Positions 15,122-23,285 are shown, counted from the stretch's first letter. The stretch is 37,966 bases of DNA from Clostridia bacterium (GCA_021202395.1 JAJQDC010000011.1:1-37966); one strand, 5' to 3'. Notes: a model not told the origin generated them from the sequence alone. A program made the numbers and translations.

Positions 15122-15520
15122 TTATACTCTGCGGCGTTTAGGGGGCCTGCACCCGTTATGAGGTATAGGTGAAACGTCTGATATAAGCGTAATTTCTACG
15201 TCGCAGGCGGCAATCGCCCTTATAGCAGATTCTCTGCCGGCGCCGGGGCCTTTTACGTAAACTTCTACCGAGCGGAGCCCGTGTTCTTTTGCTGCCTTTA
15301 CTGCAGTTTCACAAACGAGCTGTGCAACAAAGGGTGTACCCTTTCTGCTGCCCTTGTAGCTGAGAGCGCCTGCCGATGACCATGATATTGTGTTACCCTG
15401 CATATCTGTTACGGTAACGATGGTGTTGTTAAAGGAAGCCTGAATATGAACCTGGCCCTTATCAACTTTTTTAAGTTCTCTGCGTTTTCTTGTAGCCGCA
15501 GCTCTTTTAACAGTTGCCAT
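15122..15520 (-). CDS. rpsK: Small subunit ribosomal protein uS11
   Basis: 132 residues. The family regions are clear: [44 protein letters not shown] and the closing [16 protein letters not shown]. It lies in the platform of the 30S near the mRNA exit. The gene sits between rpsM and rpsD with 21-bp gaps, each holding a ribosome binding site. Confidence 0.98.
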   Translation of the reverse strand: MATVKRAAATRKRRELKKVDKGQVHIQASFNNTIVTVTDMQGNTISWSSAGALSYKGSRKGTPFVAQLVCETAVKAAKEHGLRSVEVYVKGPGAGRESAIRAIAACDVEITLISDVSPIPHNGCRPPKRRRV

Positions 15521-15541
15521 TTAAATTTAGTCCTCCTTCAA

Positions 15542-15916
15542 TTATTTAGCGCCCTTCTTTTTGGCGACGGTACGGCGGGGACCTTTCCTTGTCCTTGCGT
15601 TCCTTTTAGAAGACTGCCCGCGCACGGGAAGCCCCTTTCTGTGTCTGATGCCGCGATAGCATCCTATTTCCATAAGTCTTTTGATATTGAGCGATACTTC
15701 GGTACGAAGTTCGCCTTCTACCCTTACATTGTGGTCAATATATTCCCTGAGCTTTGATACAGCCTGCTCGTCAAGATCCTTAACGCGGGTATCGGGGTCT
15801 ATTCCCGTTGCCGCAAGGATCTGCTGGGAAGTCTTTAAGCCTATACCGTAGATATAGGTAAGACCGATTTCTATCCTTTTCTCTCTGGGTAAATCTACAC
15901 CGGCAATACGTGCCAT
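15542..15916 (-). CDS. rpsM: Small subunit ribosomal protein uS13
   Basis: 124 residues. [20 protein letters not shown] opens the protein, the helix-turn region [17 protein letters not shown] follows, then [17 protein letters not shown], and a basic tail that contacts P-site tRNA. First gene of the alpha section. The 204-bp gap upstream to rpmJ holds a predicted pseudoknot. The ribosome binding site is CGGAGG. Confidence 0.98.
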   Translation of the reverse strand: MARIAGVDLPREKRIEIGLTYIYGIGLKTSQQILAATGIDPDTRVKDLDEQAVSKLREYIDHNVRVEGELRTEVSLNIKRLMEIGCYRGIRHRKGLPVRGQSSKRNARTRKGPRRTVAKKKGAK

Positions 15917-16043
15917 ACGATTTAGTTCCTCCGTTTAATTTTTACGTGAATTTTATTATTTGTTTTTTATGTCAACCGTACAAACATAATCTTGTATTTG
16001 GAATGATAATAAGAATACGTCTGAACGAAATTATTTTTATATT

Positions 16044-16108
16044 CAGGGCGCAGTAAGCCGTAAAGCTGACACGCCGATGAAAATAAGGCTTTCTGCAGCT
16101 ACGCCCTG
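16044..16108 (-). promoter_or_regulatory. Predicted H-type pseudoknot upstream of rpsM
   Basis: A 7-bp helix CAGGGCG/CGCCCTG (16044-16050 with 16102-16108) encloses two 5-bp helices that cross. AAGCC/GGCTT is 16055-16059 with 16087-16091, and AGCTG/CAGCT is 16064-16068 with 16096-16100. The loops are 4, 18 and 4 nt. It lies in the 204-bp gap between rpmJ and rpsM, where E. coli carries its S4-binding alpha-operon pseudoknot. Regulation is inferred from position. Confidence 0.55.
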
Positions 16109-16120
16109 CGGCGCGCGCAA

Positions 16121-16237
16121 TTAGCCCTGGCGCTGCTTATGGCTCTTGTTTTTAGAACAGATTACCATAACCTTGCCGTTTCTTTTGATAATTTTGCATT
16201 TGTCGCACATAGGCTTTACTGAAGGTCTTACTTTCAT
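16121..16237 (-). CDS. rpmJ: Large subunit ribosomal protein bL36 (zinc form)
   Basis: 38 residues, the normal size. The start is [20 protein letters not shown] and the end [12 protein letters not shown]. Ligands are Cys11, Cys14, Cys27 and the following His, so this is the zinc-ribbon form. AAGGAG (16251-16246) lies 8 nt before the ATG. It is separated from infA by 460 bp holding a truncated copy of the structured RNA element, which ends 26 nt before the start codon. Confidence 0.96.
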   Translation of the reverse strand: MKVRPSVKPMCDKCKIIKRNGKVMVICSKNKSHKQRQG

Positions 16238-16263
16238 AATAATTTCTCCTTGAAAAATTTGGG

Positions 16264-16424
16264 TTCACGCAAATCTTTTTGAATTGCTGTTCAAAAACAT
16301 TTGCCGTGATTTGAAAAGACAACCATTCTTGACTTAACAGTCTGCGAATGTTTTTCTTCTCTTTTGCGCATTTGCTCAAAGCATAGATATTATATAATGC
16401 GCAAAATTCACTTCTTTACCTTAA
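16264..16424 (-). ncRNA. Structured RNA element, copy A (truncated), before rpmJ
   Basis: The 3' half of the element only. Helices in plus coordinates: 16265-16283 with 16290-16309 (C bulge and one mismatch), AAAAGA/TCTTCT 16314-16319 with 16355-16360, CATTC/GAATG 16324-16328 with 16346-16350, GACT/AGTC 16331-16334 with 16339-16342, and TTTTGCGCATT 16362-16372 with 16396-16406. It ends at the conserved TTAAGGTAAAGAAG segment. The 5' domain of copies B and C is missing; unrelated sequence with a CATCCTGAGCG repeat takes its place. Family not recognised. Confidence 0.7.
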
Positions 16425-16697
16425 TACAGCGGGGTTTTTGGCATAACAAGTGAAGCCAAAAACTCATTTTTTATTTTTAGAACAAGCCGCTTTTTGCTAC
16501 CGCAAAATAGCGATTTCTACATTACTATAATCGACCGAAACCCAACCGTCATCCTGAGCGTTAGCGAAGGATCCCGCGAGAGCGGCATCGAGCCGCGGCG
16601 CGCGAACAGCTGGTACGACGGCACGCAAGTTATTTAAAAATAATACGTTTATTCTTAAATATTTTTCACCTTATAGAAAGGTAAAACTGCGGAATAG
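16425..16697. repeat. Gene-free stretch with intergenic repeats between infA and rpmJ
   Basis: Contains a GGC...GCC hairpin with flanking A/T runs (TTTTTGGC near 16435-16442 with GCCAAAAA near 16455-16462) and CATCCTGAGCG...GGATCCC (16552-16576). A tract TTATTTAAAAATAATACG (16631-16648) recurs inverted near 7273. No gene is seen. Confidence 0.6.
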
Positions 16698-16919
16698 TTA
16701 CGATTTACTGCGCCAGGTGATTCTGCCGCGCTTTAAATCATAAGGGCTCATTTCTATCTTGACTGTATCGCCTTCTATAATGCGAATATAGTTCATTCTG
16801 AGCTTACCCGAAATATAAGCGTCTATCACATGGCCGTTTGATAACTGGACTTTAAAATTGGCATTGGGCAGGCACTCTATTACCTTGCCTTCCGCTTCAA
16901 TAAGGTCGTTCTTAGACAC
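16698..16919 (-). CDS. infA: Translation initiation factor IF-1
   Basis: 73 residues forming one S1-type OB fold: [20 protein letters not shown], then [20 protein letters not shown] and the end [15 protein letters not shown]-1 binds the 30S A site during initiation. It follows the KOW-protein gene by 18 bp. The spc-operon position after map and before rpmJ is standard for Firmicutes. Confidence 0.98.
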   Translation of the reverse strand: MSKNDLIEAEGKVIECLPNANFKVQLSNGHVIDAYISGKLRMNYIRIIEGDTVKIEMSPYDLKRGRITWRSKS

Positions 16920-16937
16920 AAACCGTTCCCTCCGCTA

Positions 16938-17243
16938 TTATTCTGCGCCCTCTTGGGGCGGCGTAACGTCTGCGGCGTTGTAATTTTTAAGCGCCGAATA
17001 AACTTCGCTGTCAAACACCCTTGCGCCGGAAATCAGCTTATCGCCTATGGTATCTACCCTTTCAGGCAAAAGGTGAAGGTGCTTTATGCTCTTTTTTTTG
17101 GGGGCAGCCAGCTTTTTGCCGTCGCCGTCCGCAACAAGAACATACCCTTCAGGCAGCACTTCTTTTATTAAGTAATATTTTCCTGCGTCGCGGCCCTGCG
17201 TGCTTTTACACACTCCGCCCACAACGGGTTGAATTTTTTGCAT
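16938..17243 (-). CDS. KOW-domain RNA-binding protein (L14e-like)
   Basis: 101 residues. Residues 6-50 form a KOW motif (GGVCKSTQGRDAGKYYLIKEV), as in the L14e/L27e-like proteins found between map and infA in Firmicutes; the rest is Lys-rich then acidic (PPQEGAE). It may help ribosome function or assembly, but the role is not established. The start at 17243 has only a weak AGG, and the last hairpin of structured RNA copy C ends 9 nt before the ATG. Translation could therefore depend on that RNA. Confidence 0.88.
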   Translation of the reverse strand: MQKIQPVVGGVCKSTQGRDAGKYYLIKEVLPEGYVLVADGDGKKLAAPKKKSIKHLHLLPERVDTIGDKLISGARVFDSEVYSALKNYNAADVTPPQEGAE

Positions 17244-17252
17244 ACAAACCTA

Positions 17253-17475
17253 TTCACGAATTTCTTTTTCGTTTGCTGCCGAAAAATAAATTCCGTGATT
17301 TTTGGGAACAAACCAATCTTGCTTACGCTGCGATTGTTATTTTTCCCCTTTTTCGTATTTTTAAGGGCATACGTATTATATAATACGAAAAATTCCCTTT
17401 TTTACCTTAAGCTGCAAGTAGGTTGCAGCAAACAGGGGCGCTCAGGTGTGGCAAAGCTACGCCTTCGCAAGCTAT
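17253..17475 (-). ncRNA. Structured RNA element, copy C, before the KOW-protein gene
   Basis: Same fold as copies A and B with different bases. Helices in plus coordinates: 17254-17271 with 17280-17298 (same C bulge and mismatch), GGGAA/TTCCC 17304-17308 with 17343-17347, CAATC/GATTG 17314-17318 with 17332-17336, TTTTTCGTATT 17349-17359 with 17382-17392, and GCTGCAA/TTGCAGC 17411-17417 with 17423-17429. The TTAAGGTAAA segment and AAACAGGGGCGCTCA are shared with copy B. It fills nearly the whole map-KOW gap. Confidence 0.75.
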
Positions 17476-17518
17476 TATTTTTAAAAATGAGCCGCAATTT
17501 GCTTACGCAAATGTGCGA

Positions 17519-18268
17519 TTACAAGGTAAGAATTTCTGTTCCGTTTTTTGTAATTAACACGGTGTTTTCGTAATGGGCTGCGGGCAGACCGTCGCAAGTG
17601 CGTACCGTCCAACCGTCTTTAGCGTCCTGCCATACCTTGTATGTGCCCATGTTAATCATAGGCTCTATACAGATTGTCATTCCCGCTTTAAGGCGGATAC
17701 CCGTTCCCCTTCTGCCGTAATTCGGCACGGCGGGATCTTCGTGCATATCCCTGCCAATTCCGTGCCCCGTAAGCGCCCTTACCACGCCGTAGCCGTGTGC
17801 TTCTGCATGCGTCTGTACGGCATAGCCGATATCAAACAGGGGCGAACCTTCCTGCAGACCTTCTAACGCTTTAAAAAAGCATTCTTCGGTTACCTTTACA
17901 AGTTTACGCTTTTCTTCTGATACGTTGCCTATTAAAAACGTTCTTGCGGCGTCGCCGTTAAAACCGTTCTTTTCGGCAGTGATGTCTACGCTTACAATAT
18001 CGCCGTCCATAATGATTTTATCTTCAGACGGTATTCCGTGCACTACTACGTCGTTTACCGAAACGCAGCTTGACGCGGGGTAGCCTTCATACCCTAACTC
18101 CGACGGGACAGCCCCGCAGGAAGTTATGTATTTGTAAACAAGGTCGTCTACTTCTTTGGTAGTCATTCCCGCTTTTATGCGTTCGCCGACAAACTGCAAT
18201 GTTTCTTTAACAATGCGGCAGGGTTCACGCATCAATTCAATTTCCTGCGCCGTTTTAATGTGAATCAT
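17519..18268 (-). CDS. map: Methionine aminopeptidase, type I
   Basis: 249 residues. The five metal ligands are in place: Asp in VDITAEKNGFNGD (two Asp), His in GHGIGRDMHE, Glu in TICIEPMI and Glu in YENTVLIT. It removes the initiator Met from new proteins in the cytosol. Its start overlaps the adk stop by 4 bp (ATGA), so the two are coupled. Downstream lies structured RNA copy C. Confidence 0.98.
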   Translation of the reverse strand: MIHIKTAQEIELMREPCRIVKETLQFVGERIKAGMTTKEVDDLVYKYITSCGAVPSELGYEGYPASSCVSVNDVVVHGIPSEDKIIMDGDIVSVDITAEKNGFNGDAARTFLIGNVSEEKRKLVKVTEECFFKALEGLQEGSPLFDIGYAVQTHAEAHGYGVVRALTGHGIGRDMHEDPAVPNYGRRGTGIRLKAGMTICIEPMINMGTYKVWQDAKDGWTVRTCDGLPAAHYENTVLITKNGTEILTL

Positions 18269-18903
18269 TTGTGCGCCTTAAAACTTTCTATTTCTTTGCA
18301 GATCTGTTCAAACACTTCGTCGGGCGAACCTTCTCCGCTCACTACGGTAACAAGCTTGCCCTGCTGGCTGTAGTAATCTATAAGCGGAGCTGTCTGCTCT
18401 ACGTAAGTATTAAGGCGTGCCTGCACGGTGGCGGGGTTGTCGTCTTCCCTTTGGTAAAGCGGTTTGCCGCACTTGGCGCAAGTTGTTCTGCCGCCCAGCG
18501 TAGAAATATGATAACTTTCTCCGCAGCTGCATACGCGCCTGCCGCATATCCTGTCCATCAGAAGGGAAAACTCTACCGAGATGTTCACGCACAAATCTAT
18601 ATGGGCGAACTCATCAAGCTTTGCCGCCTGGAACAGGTTCCTGGGAAAGCCGTCAAGCATATAGCCGCTTGCGGCGTCCTTCCAGGTCAGTCTGTCTTTT
18701 ACAATGTCGCAGGTAACTTCGTCGGGGACGAGCTGCCCTGCGTCTATATACGATTTGGCGAGCTTGCCTATAGGCGTGCCGCCCTTTATGTTTGCCCTGA
18801 ATATATCGCCCGTTGAGATATGCAAAAGATTGTATTTTTGTTCAAGCTTGCTGGCTTGAGTTCCTTTACCCGCACCGGGTGCGCCTAAAAGCACTATATT
18901 CAT
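18265..18903 (-). CDS. adk: Adenylate kinase with an unusual zinc-type lid
   Basis: 212 residues. The P-loop GAPGAGKGTQ is at 7-16, the AMP-binding part is STGDIFRANI and DGFPRN, and the lid begins CGRRVCSCGESYH. It interconverts ATP, AMP and ADP. The lid has C-x-C then C-x2-C (VCSCGE, TCAKCGK), while zinc-type lids usually have C-x2-C twice; zinc binding is likely but altered. A 125-bp gap with an intergenic repeat separates it from secY, and it overlaps map by 4 bp. Confidence 0.97.
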   Translation of the reverse strand: MNIVLLGAPGAGKGTQASKLEQKYNLLHISTGDIFRANIKGGTPIGKLAKSYIDAGQLVPDEVTCDIVKDRLTWKDAASGYMLDGFPRNLFQAAKLDEFAHIDLCVNISVEFSLLMDRICGRRVCSCGESYHISTLGGRTTCAKCGKPLYQREDDNPATVQARLNTYVEQTAPLIDYYSQQGKLVTVVSGEGSPDEVFEQICKEIESFKAHK

Positions 18904-18951
18904 CTTATTTCCCCCATACTATATGCGATATATCGCTTTTATCCTGCACAT

Positions 18952-19006
18952 ACACCTCATCCACCGCAAGCGGTCCTCCTTCCCCTCAAGGGGAAGGCTT
19001 AAGGAC
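18952..19006. repeat. CTTCCCC-family repeat inserted between secY and adk
   Basis: CACCTCATCCACCGCAAGCG, then CTTCCCCTCAAGGGGAAGG (a hairpin), matching the right part of the element at 33852-33990. It sits within the ribosomal operon without separating its transcription by any visible terminator. Confidence 0.7.
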
Positions 19007-19028
19007 TTGCGAAGTATATATGCGGCGA

Positions 19029-20393
19029 TTATTTAAGGAAGCCTTTATAGTTCTTCATCATAAGTTGAGATTGCATTTGTTTCTCTAACTCCAATGCAAC
19101 TGAAACTACGATAAGGATACCTGTTGTAGAGAATACGCTTAACAGGTCTGTGCTGGTTGCGCCTACCGCCGTAAGAATTATACCCAGTATAGAAGGTATA
19201 AACGCTACAAGCGAAAGGTATATGGCACCGAAAAGCGTTATCCTGTTGTTGATTTTTCTTAAGTAGTCTGCCGTGGGCTTGCCGGGGCGGATACCCTGTA
19301 TAAAGCCGCCGTTCTGCTGTATCGTCTTTGATACGTCTTCGGGATTGAACTGCATCGAAGCGTAGAAGAACGAGAATGCAAATATGAGCAGGCAGAGCGC
19401 TACCATGTAAATGAGCTGGCCGTACCAGTAAGGCGACGAGCTTGAGAACCAGTTGGTTACGCCCGTTTCAAAGCCGCTGCCCGGCCAGAACAGGCTTGCG
19501 AGCATGGCGGGGAAGCTGATTATTGCAAACGCAAAAATCAAAGGCATAACGCCGCCGCCGGATATTCTCATGGGGATAACCGACGACTGTCCGCCGTACA
19601 TCCTTCTGCCCTTTACCTGTTTTGCGTACTGTACGGGTATCCTTCTTTCGGAAAGGTCTACCGCAACAATCGCAGCAAATTCCAATATAGTAAGTACTAC
19701 AAAGCCCAGAAGCTCCCACAAGGCGCTTAAATCGCCGCCTGATGTAAAGAGCGTTTCAAACTTTTCTACTATGGTAATACCTGCTGTGGATATGATACCT
19801 ACAAAAATTATAAGCGAGATGCCGTTGCCTATGCCGTATTCGGTAATGCGTTCGCCGATGAACATAATGAGCATTGCGCCGGCTGTGTAAACGACTACAA
19901 GGAATATACCTGCAAGCCATGTTGCAACCGTATCAGACCAGATGCCGTTTGTGCCGCCGCCGAACATTACGGTGTTGATAGCGTCGCCTTCTACGCCTAT
20001 ATTTATTATAATGCCTATTGCCTGGGCAACGGCAAGAGCTATAGTTACATAACGTGTTATCTGGGCAATTTTCTTTCTGCCGTCTTCGCCCTGTTTAGAA
20101 AGGCGCTCTAAGGCAGGTATGCCTACCGTTAACAGCTGTATGATAATGGTGGCATTGATATACGGGCTTATACCCAAAGCAAACAGCGTTGCGTTAGAAA
20201 GTGAATCACCCGTAATAGCCGACATCAGCTCTAAAAACGAATAGCTTGATATCGCGCTTGAAAAGGTGCTGGAATCTATGCCCGGCACGGGAATGTAACA
20301 GCCTAAACGGAAAACCAGCAGCAGAGCAAGAGTTATCCAGATCTTTCTGCGGATTTCCTTTACCTTAAAACAATTTTTTATTGTTTCAAACAT
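19029..20393 (-). CDS. secY: Protein translocase subunit SecY
   Basis: 454 residues with ten predicted membrane segments. It begins MFETIKNCFKVKEIRRK, has the plug region after GCYIPVPGID, and a C-terminal IRPGKPTADYLRKI loop typical of SecY. SecYEG is the channel for secreted and membrane proteins. The gene follows rplO by 52 bp; AAAGGGG precedes the start. Confidence 0.98.
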   Translation of the reverse strand: MFETIKNCFKVKEIRRKIWITLALLLVFRLGCYIPVPGIDSSTFSSAISSYSFLELMSAITGDSLSNATLFALGISPYINATIIIQLLTVGIPALERLSKQGEDGRKKIAQITRYVTIALAVAQAIGIIINIGVEGDAINTVMFGGGTNGIWSDTVATWLAGIFLVVVYTAGAMLIMFIGERITEYGIGNGISLIIFVGIISTAGITIVEKFETLFTSGGDLSALWELLGFVVLTILEFAAIVAVDLSERRIPVQYAKQVKGRRMYGGQSSVIPMRISGGGVMPLIFAFAIISFPAMLASLFWPGSGFETGVTNWFSSSSPYWYGQLIYMVALCLLIFAFSFFYASMQFNPEDVSKTIQQNGGFIQGIRPGKPTADYLRKINNRITLFGAIYLSLVAFIPSILGIILTAVGATSTDLLSVFSTTGILIVVSVALELEKQMQSQLMMKNYKGFLK

Positions 20394-20445
20394 ATTGTAC
20401 CCCTTTCACGGCGCCAAGCGCCGCTTTAAAAATTTGATGGAGAAC

Positions 20446-20907
20446 TTATTCCGCTGCTTCCTGCGCAGATTCTGCTTTGCCGCCTGCCTTTTCTATAGCA
20501 GCCTTGGCAGATTCAGAAAATTTTGCAGCCTTTACAGTAAGCGCAACGTTTATTTCGCCGCCGCCAAGCACTTTAAGGCCGGAATTGTTCTTAACGAATT
20601 TTGCAAGTTTATTTGAAACAACGTAGTCGTAGTCTACTACCGTACCTGCGGGTACGTTTGCAAGCTGCGAAAGATTTATTATAACGTAGCTTGTAGCCCA
20701 CTTATTGTGGAAACCGCGCTTGGGTATCCTTCTTGCAATAGGCATCTGGCCGCCCTCGAAACCGGGGCGTACGCCGCCGCCCGAACGCGCCCACTGGCCT
20801 TTATGGCCCTTGCCGCTTGTTTTGCCTGTGCCTGAGCCGATGCCTCTGCCAAGCCTTTTGGGTGCAATTACGGAACCCTCTGCGGGAGATAACGTATCTA
20901 TTCTCAT
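20446..20907 (-). CDS. rplO: Large subunit ribosomal protein uL15
   Basis: 153 residues. Glycine-rich basic N-terminus ([20 protein letters not shown]), [17 protein letters not shown], then the globular domain. The tail [17 protein letters not shown] is Ala/Glu-rich, like the tails of uL16 and uL24 here. Late-assembling 50S protein next to secY. Confidence 0.98.
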   Translation of the reverse strand: MRIDTLSPAEGSVIAPKRLGRGIGSGTGKTSGKGHKGQWARSGGGVRPGFEGGQMPIARRIPKRGFHNKWATSYVIINLSQLANVPAGTVVDYDYVVSNKLAKFVKNNSGLKVLGGGEINVALTVKAAKFSESAKAAIEKAGGKAESAQEAAE

Positions 20908-20919
20908 ATAACTTACTCC

Positions 20920-21093
20920 TTAAACCTGTTCAACCTTTAAAAGGTAAGCCACCTTTTTAATCTGCCCCATTATTGCGGGGTTTTCTTCAAAGGTGTTGGT
21001 TGAACGGATCTTTTTAAGGCCGAGCGCAGCCACGGTAGCCTTTACAGACTTGACCTCGTTGCTCGGACTTTTAATTAAAGTTACCTTTATCAT
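20920..21093 (-). CDS. rpmD: Large subunit ribosomal protein uL30
   Basis: 57 residues, the usual bacterial size. It begins MIKVTLIKSPSNEVKSVKAT, then LGLKKIRSTN, and ends with VAYLLKVEQV. It lies between rpsE and rplO, its standard place in the spc section, with gaps of 20 and 12 bp and ribosome binding sites in both. Confidence 0.96.
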   Translation of the reverse strand: MIKVTLIKSPSNEVKSVKATVAALGLKKIRSTNTFEENPAIMGQIKKVAYLLKVEQV

Positions 21094-21113
21094 CTTTAAG
21101 CCTCCGTTTAACC

Positions 21114-21644
21114 TTAAATCTCTTCTACGGACTTGCCGCGTGCAGCAGCAACCTGTTCTGCCGTTTTAAGGCCCTTTAAGCCTTCTATAGTGGCCTTTAC
21201 GCAGTTGATGGGGTTGTTTGTGCCGTGCGACTTGGTACGTATATCTTTAATACCTGCCGCTTCCATTACGGCACGCACGGGGCCGCCTGCGATAACGCCG
21301 GTACCTTGTGCAGCGGGCATCATTAAAACTTTGCCCCTGCCGAACACGCCGATTATACCGTGGGGTATAGAAGTATCTTTAAGGTTTACCTTAAACATAT
21401 TCTTTTTAGCCTGTGCGGTAGCCTTTTCTATAGCTTCGGGAACTTCCTTTGCCTTGCCCATACCGCAGCCGATGCTGCCCTTGCCGTCGCCCACAACTAC
21501 GAGCGCTGCAAAACGCATATTCCTGCCGCCTTTAACGGTTTTGGTTACCCTGTTAACCTGTATAAGCTTTTTAACGAGTCCGTCGTCTTCTGCCCTTTTG
21601 AATCTTGATTCTCTTTTTGCAGATCTTTCTTTCTTTTCTTCCAT
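21114..21644 (-). CDS. rpsE: Small subunit ribosomal protein uS5
   Basis: 176 residues with the double-stranded-RNA-binding N-terminal half ([40 protein letters not shown]) and the C-terminal half [19 protein letters not shown]. It shapes the mRNA entry site and influences accuracy. Start placed at [12 protein letters not shown] with an AAGGAG site. Confidence 0.98.
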   Translation of the reverse strand: MEEKKERSAKRESRFKRAEDDGLVKKLIQVNRVTKTVKGGRNMRFAALVVVGDGKGSIGCGMGKAKEVPEAIEKATAQAKKNMFKVNLKDTSIPHGIIGVFGRGKVLMMPAAQGTGVIAGGPVRAVMEAAGIKDIRTKSHGTNNPINCVKATIEGLKGLKTAEQVAAARGKSVEEI

Positions 21645-21655
21645 TTCCGCGCTCC

Positions 21656-22024
21656 TTAAAATTCAAGTCCGGCTTCCCTTGCGCCGTCGGCAACAGCCTG
21701 CACCCTGCCGGTGTACAGGTAACCGCCCCTGTCAAACACAACCGTTTTAACGCCCTTTGCAAGCGCCCTTTCGGCTGCAACTTTGCCTACAAGTTTGGCA
21801 GCTTCCGTCTTATTGAGTGAAGCAACCTGTGCCTTGATCTCTTTTTCTACCGTAGACGCAGAAACTATCGTAACGCCTTTTACGTCGTCTATCACCTGAA
21901 CGTAAATGTGGTTAAGGCTCCTGTACACGTCAAAACGGGGAGTTTCAGCCGTGCCGGAAATCTTTTTTCTTACGCGCTCGTGGCGGCGCTTGCGTTCGGT
22001 GTTTTTATCTATCTTATTAATCAT
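21656..22024 (-). CDS. rplR: Large subunit ribosomal protein uL18
   Basis: 122 residues from ATG 22024 ([19 protein letters not shown]); AAAGGAG lies just upstream, and an earlier in-frame TTG is unlikely because it overlaps that site. The family regions [20 protein letters not shown] and [20 protein letters not shown] bind 5S rRNA. The 90-bp gap to rplF holds two short hairpins. Confidence 0.97.
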   Translation of the reverse strand: MINKIDKNTERKRRHERVRKKISGTAETPRFDVYRSLNHIYVQVIDDVKGVTIVSASTVEKEIKAQVASLNKTEAAKLVGKVAAERALAKGVKTVVFDRGGYLYTGRVQAVADGAREAGLEF

Positions 22025-22047
22025 TATTAAATCTCCTTTGAGCAATC

Positions 22048-22102
22048 AACCGCAAAAGCGGTTTATCCTTCCGTCAACCTGATTAAGCCGCATATATAGC
22101 GG
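22048..22102 (-). promoter_or_regulatory. Two short hairpins between rplF and rplR
   Basis: AACCGC/GCGGTT with an AAAA loop (22048-22063) and CCGC/GCGG (22088-22102) lie in the 90-bp gap, longer than the 11-20 bp gaps around it. Role unknown; no T-tract follows. Confidence 0.4.
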
Positions 22103-22114
22103 AATTAACGGAAA

Positions 22115-22663
22115 TTATTTCTTGCCCTTGCCTCCCGTTTTGCCTTCCTTGCGCTCTATTACTTCATCGCTGTAAGCAATGCCGTAACCGTGGTAAGGTT
22201 CGGGAACTCTTATGCCCCTTATATCGGCTGCAACCTGGCCCACAAGCGTTTTGTCTATACCGGAAACCACTATTTCGTTTGCGGAAGGGCATTCAAGCTT
22301 GATGCCAGCAAGTTCTACAACTTCTACGGGGTGGGAATAACCGACGTTCAAAACTACCTTGTTGCCCTGTTTGGCAACCTTCCAGCCGACGCCGTTTACC
22401 TTTAATGTTTTAGAATAGCCCTGGGATACGCCCACAACCATGTTGTGTATAAGCGCCCTGTAAAGGCCGTGCTTTGCGTCTAAAGCGGGGCTGTCATGCT
22501 TTTTTTCTACAAGCACTTCCGCACCCTGCACCTTAACGTCTATATCGCCGGCAATCTCCTGCGTAAGGGTGCCCTTTGCACCCTTTACGGTTACAACGCT
22601 TCCGTCAAAGTTAACCGTTACACCTGCGGGGATAGCTATAGGCATTTTACCAATTCTTGACAT
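22115..22663 (-). CDS. rplF: Large subunit ribosomal protein uL6
   Basis: 182 residues made of two similar domains; the C-terminal signature is VPEPYHGYGIAYSDEVIERK, near the sarcin-ricin loop contact. It begins MSRIGKMPIAIPAGVTV. It follows rpsH by 14 bp. Confidence 0.98.
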   Translation of the reverse strand: MSRIGKMPIAIPAGVTVNFDGSVVTVKGAKGTLTQEIAGDIDVKVQGAEVLVEKKHDSPALDAKHGLYRALIHNMVVGVSQGYSKTLKVNGVGWKVAKQGNKVVLNVGYSHPVEVVELAGIKLECPSANEIVVSGIDKTLVGQVAADIRGIRVPEPYHGYGIAYSDEVIERKEGKTGGKGKK

Positions 22664-22677
22664 ACCTTAAAACCTCC

Positions 22678-23070
22678 TTACCAGATGTAGCAGAGCACTT
22701 CGCCGCCAACGTTTTCGGCTTTTGCCTGCTTGTTTGTCATAACGCCTTTGTTTGTAGAAATTATGGCAATACCCATTCCGTTCATTACCCTGGGCATATC
22801 CTCTACATTGGTGTAAAGGCGAAGGCCGGGTTTAGACGCCCTTTTAATGGCGTTTATAACAGGCTGATGTTTGCCGATGTACTTTAAGGTTATAACGAGC
22901 TTGCCGTTATAGCCGTCTTCTACAAGCTTGACGTCGGATACGTAGCCTTCTGCAAGCATGATATCCGCTATTGCCTTTTTCATATTGGAGGAAGGGATTT
23001 CCACCGTTTCTTTATTTACCATAAGCGCATTCCTGATGCGCGTGAGCATATCTGCTATAGGATCGGTCAT
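22678..23070 (-). CDS. rpsH: Small subunit ribosomal protein uS8
   Basis: 130 residues. TDPIADMLTRIRNALMVNK opens it and GIAIISTNKGVMTNKQAKAE is the conserved C-terminal RNA-binding stretch; it ends GGEVLCYIW. uS8 binds helix 21 of 16S rRNA and in E. coli also represses the spc operon at the rplE site. Confidence 0.98.
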   Translation of the reverse strand: MTDPIADMLTRIRNALMVNKETVEIPSSNMKKAIADIMLAEGYVSDVKLVEDGYNGKLVITLKYIGKHQPVINAIKRASKPGLRLYTNVEDMPRVMNGMGIAIISTNKGVMTNKQAKAENVGGEVLCYIW

Positions 23071-23087
23071 AATCTTTTTCTGCCTCC

Positions 23088-23273
23088 TTACCAGCTCGAC
23101 TTCTTTACGCCGGGTATTTCACCCTTGTATGCAAGTTCCCTGAAACATATACGGCATACGCCATACTTGCGCAGAACGGAGTGCGGTCTGCCGCAGATGG
23201 AGCACCTTGTATATGCCCTTGTAGAGTACTTTGCAGGTCTTTGCTGCTTATTTATCATTGACTTCTTTGCCAT
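23088..23273 (-). CDS. rpsN: Small subunit ribosomal protein uS14, type Z
   Basis: 61 residues, the short zinc form of uS14. CSICGRPH and CRICF provide four cysteines for zinc, and the end is [11 protein letters not shown]. No second zinc-independent copy is in the window. Confidence 0.98.
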   Translation of the reverse strand: MAKKSMINKQQRPAKYSTRAYTRCSICGRPHSVLRKYGVCRICFRELAYKGEIPGVKKSSW

Positions 23274-23285
23274 ACCTTTATCTCC

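Noticed and set aside
15950-15975. An internal promoter for rpsM (TTGACA at 15975-15970 on the minus strand)
   Set aside because: The best -10 candidate, TAAAAT, is only 14 bp away; no hexamer fits at 16-18 bp.
16152-16379. A 75-codon minus-strand frame over the structured RNA and rpmJ
   Set aside because: It runs through the RNA helices, reads rpmJ in the wrong frame, and has no ribosome binding site; the true gene is rpmJ at 16121-16237.
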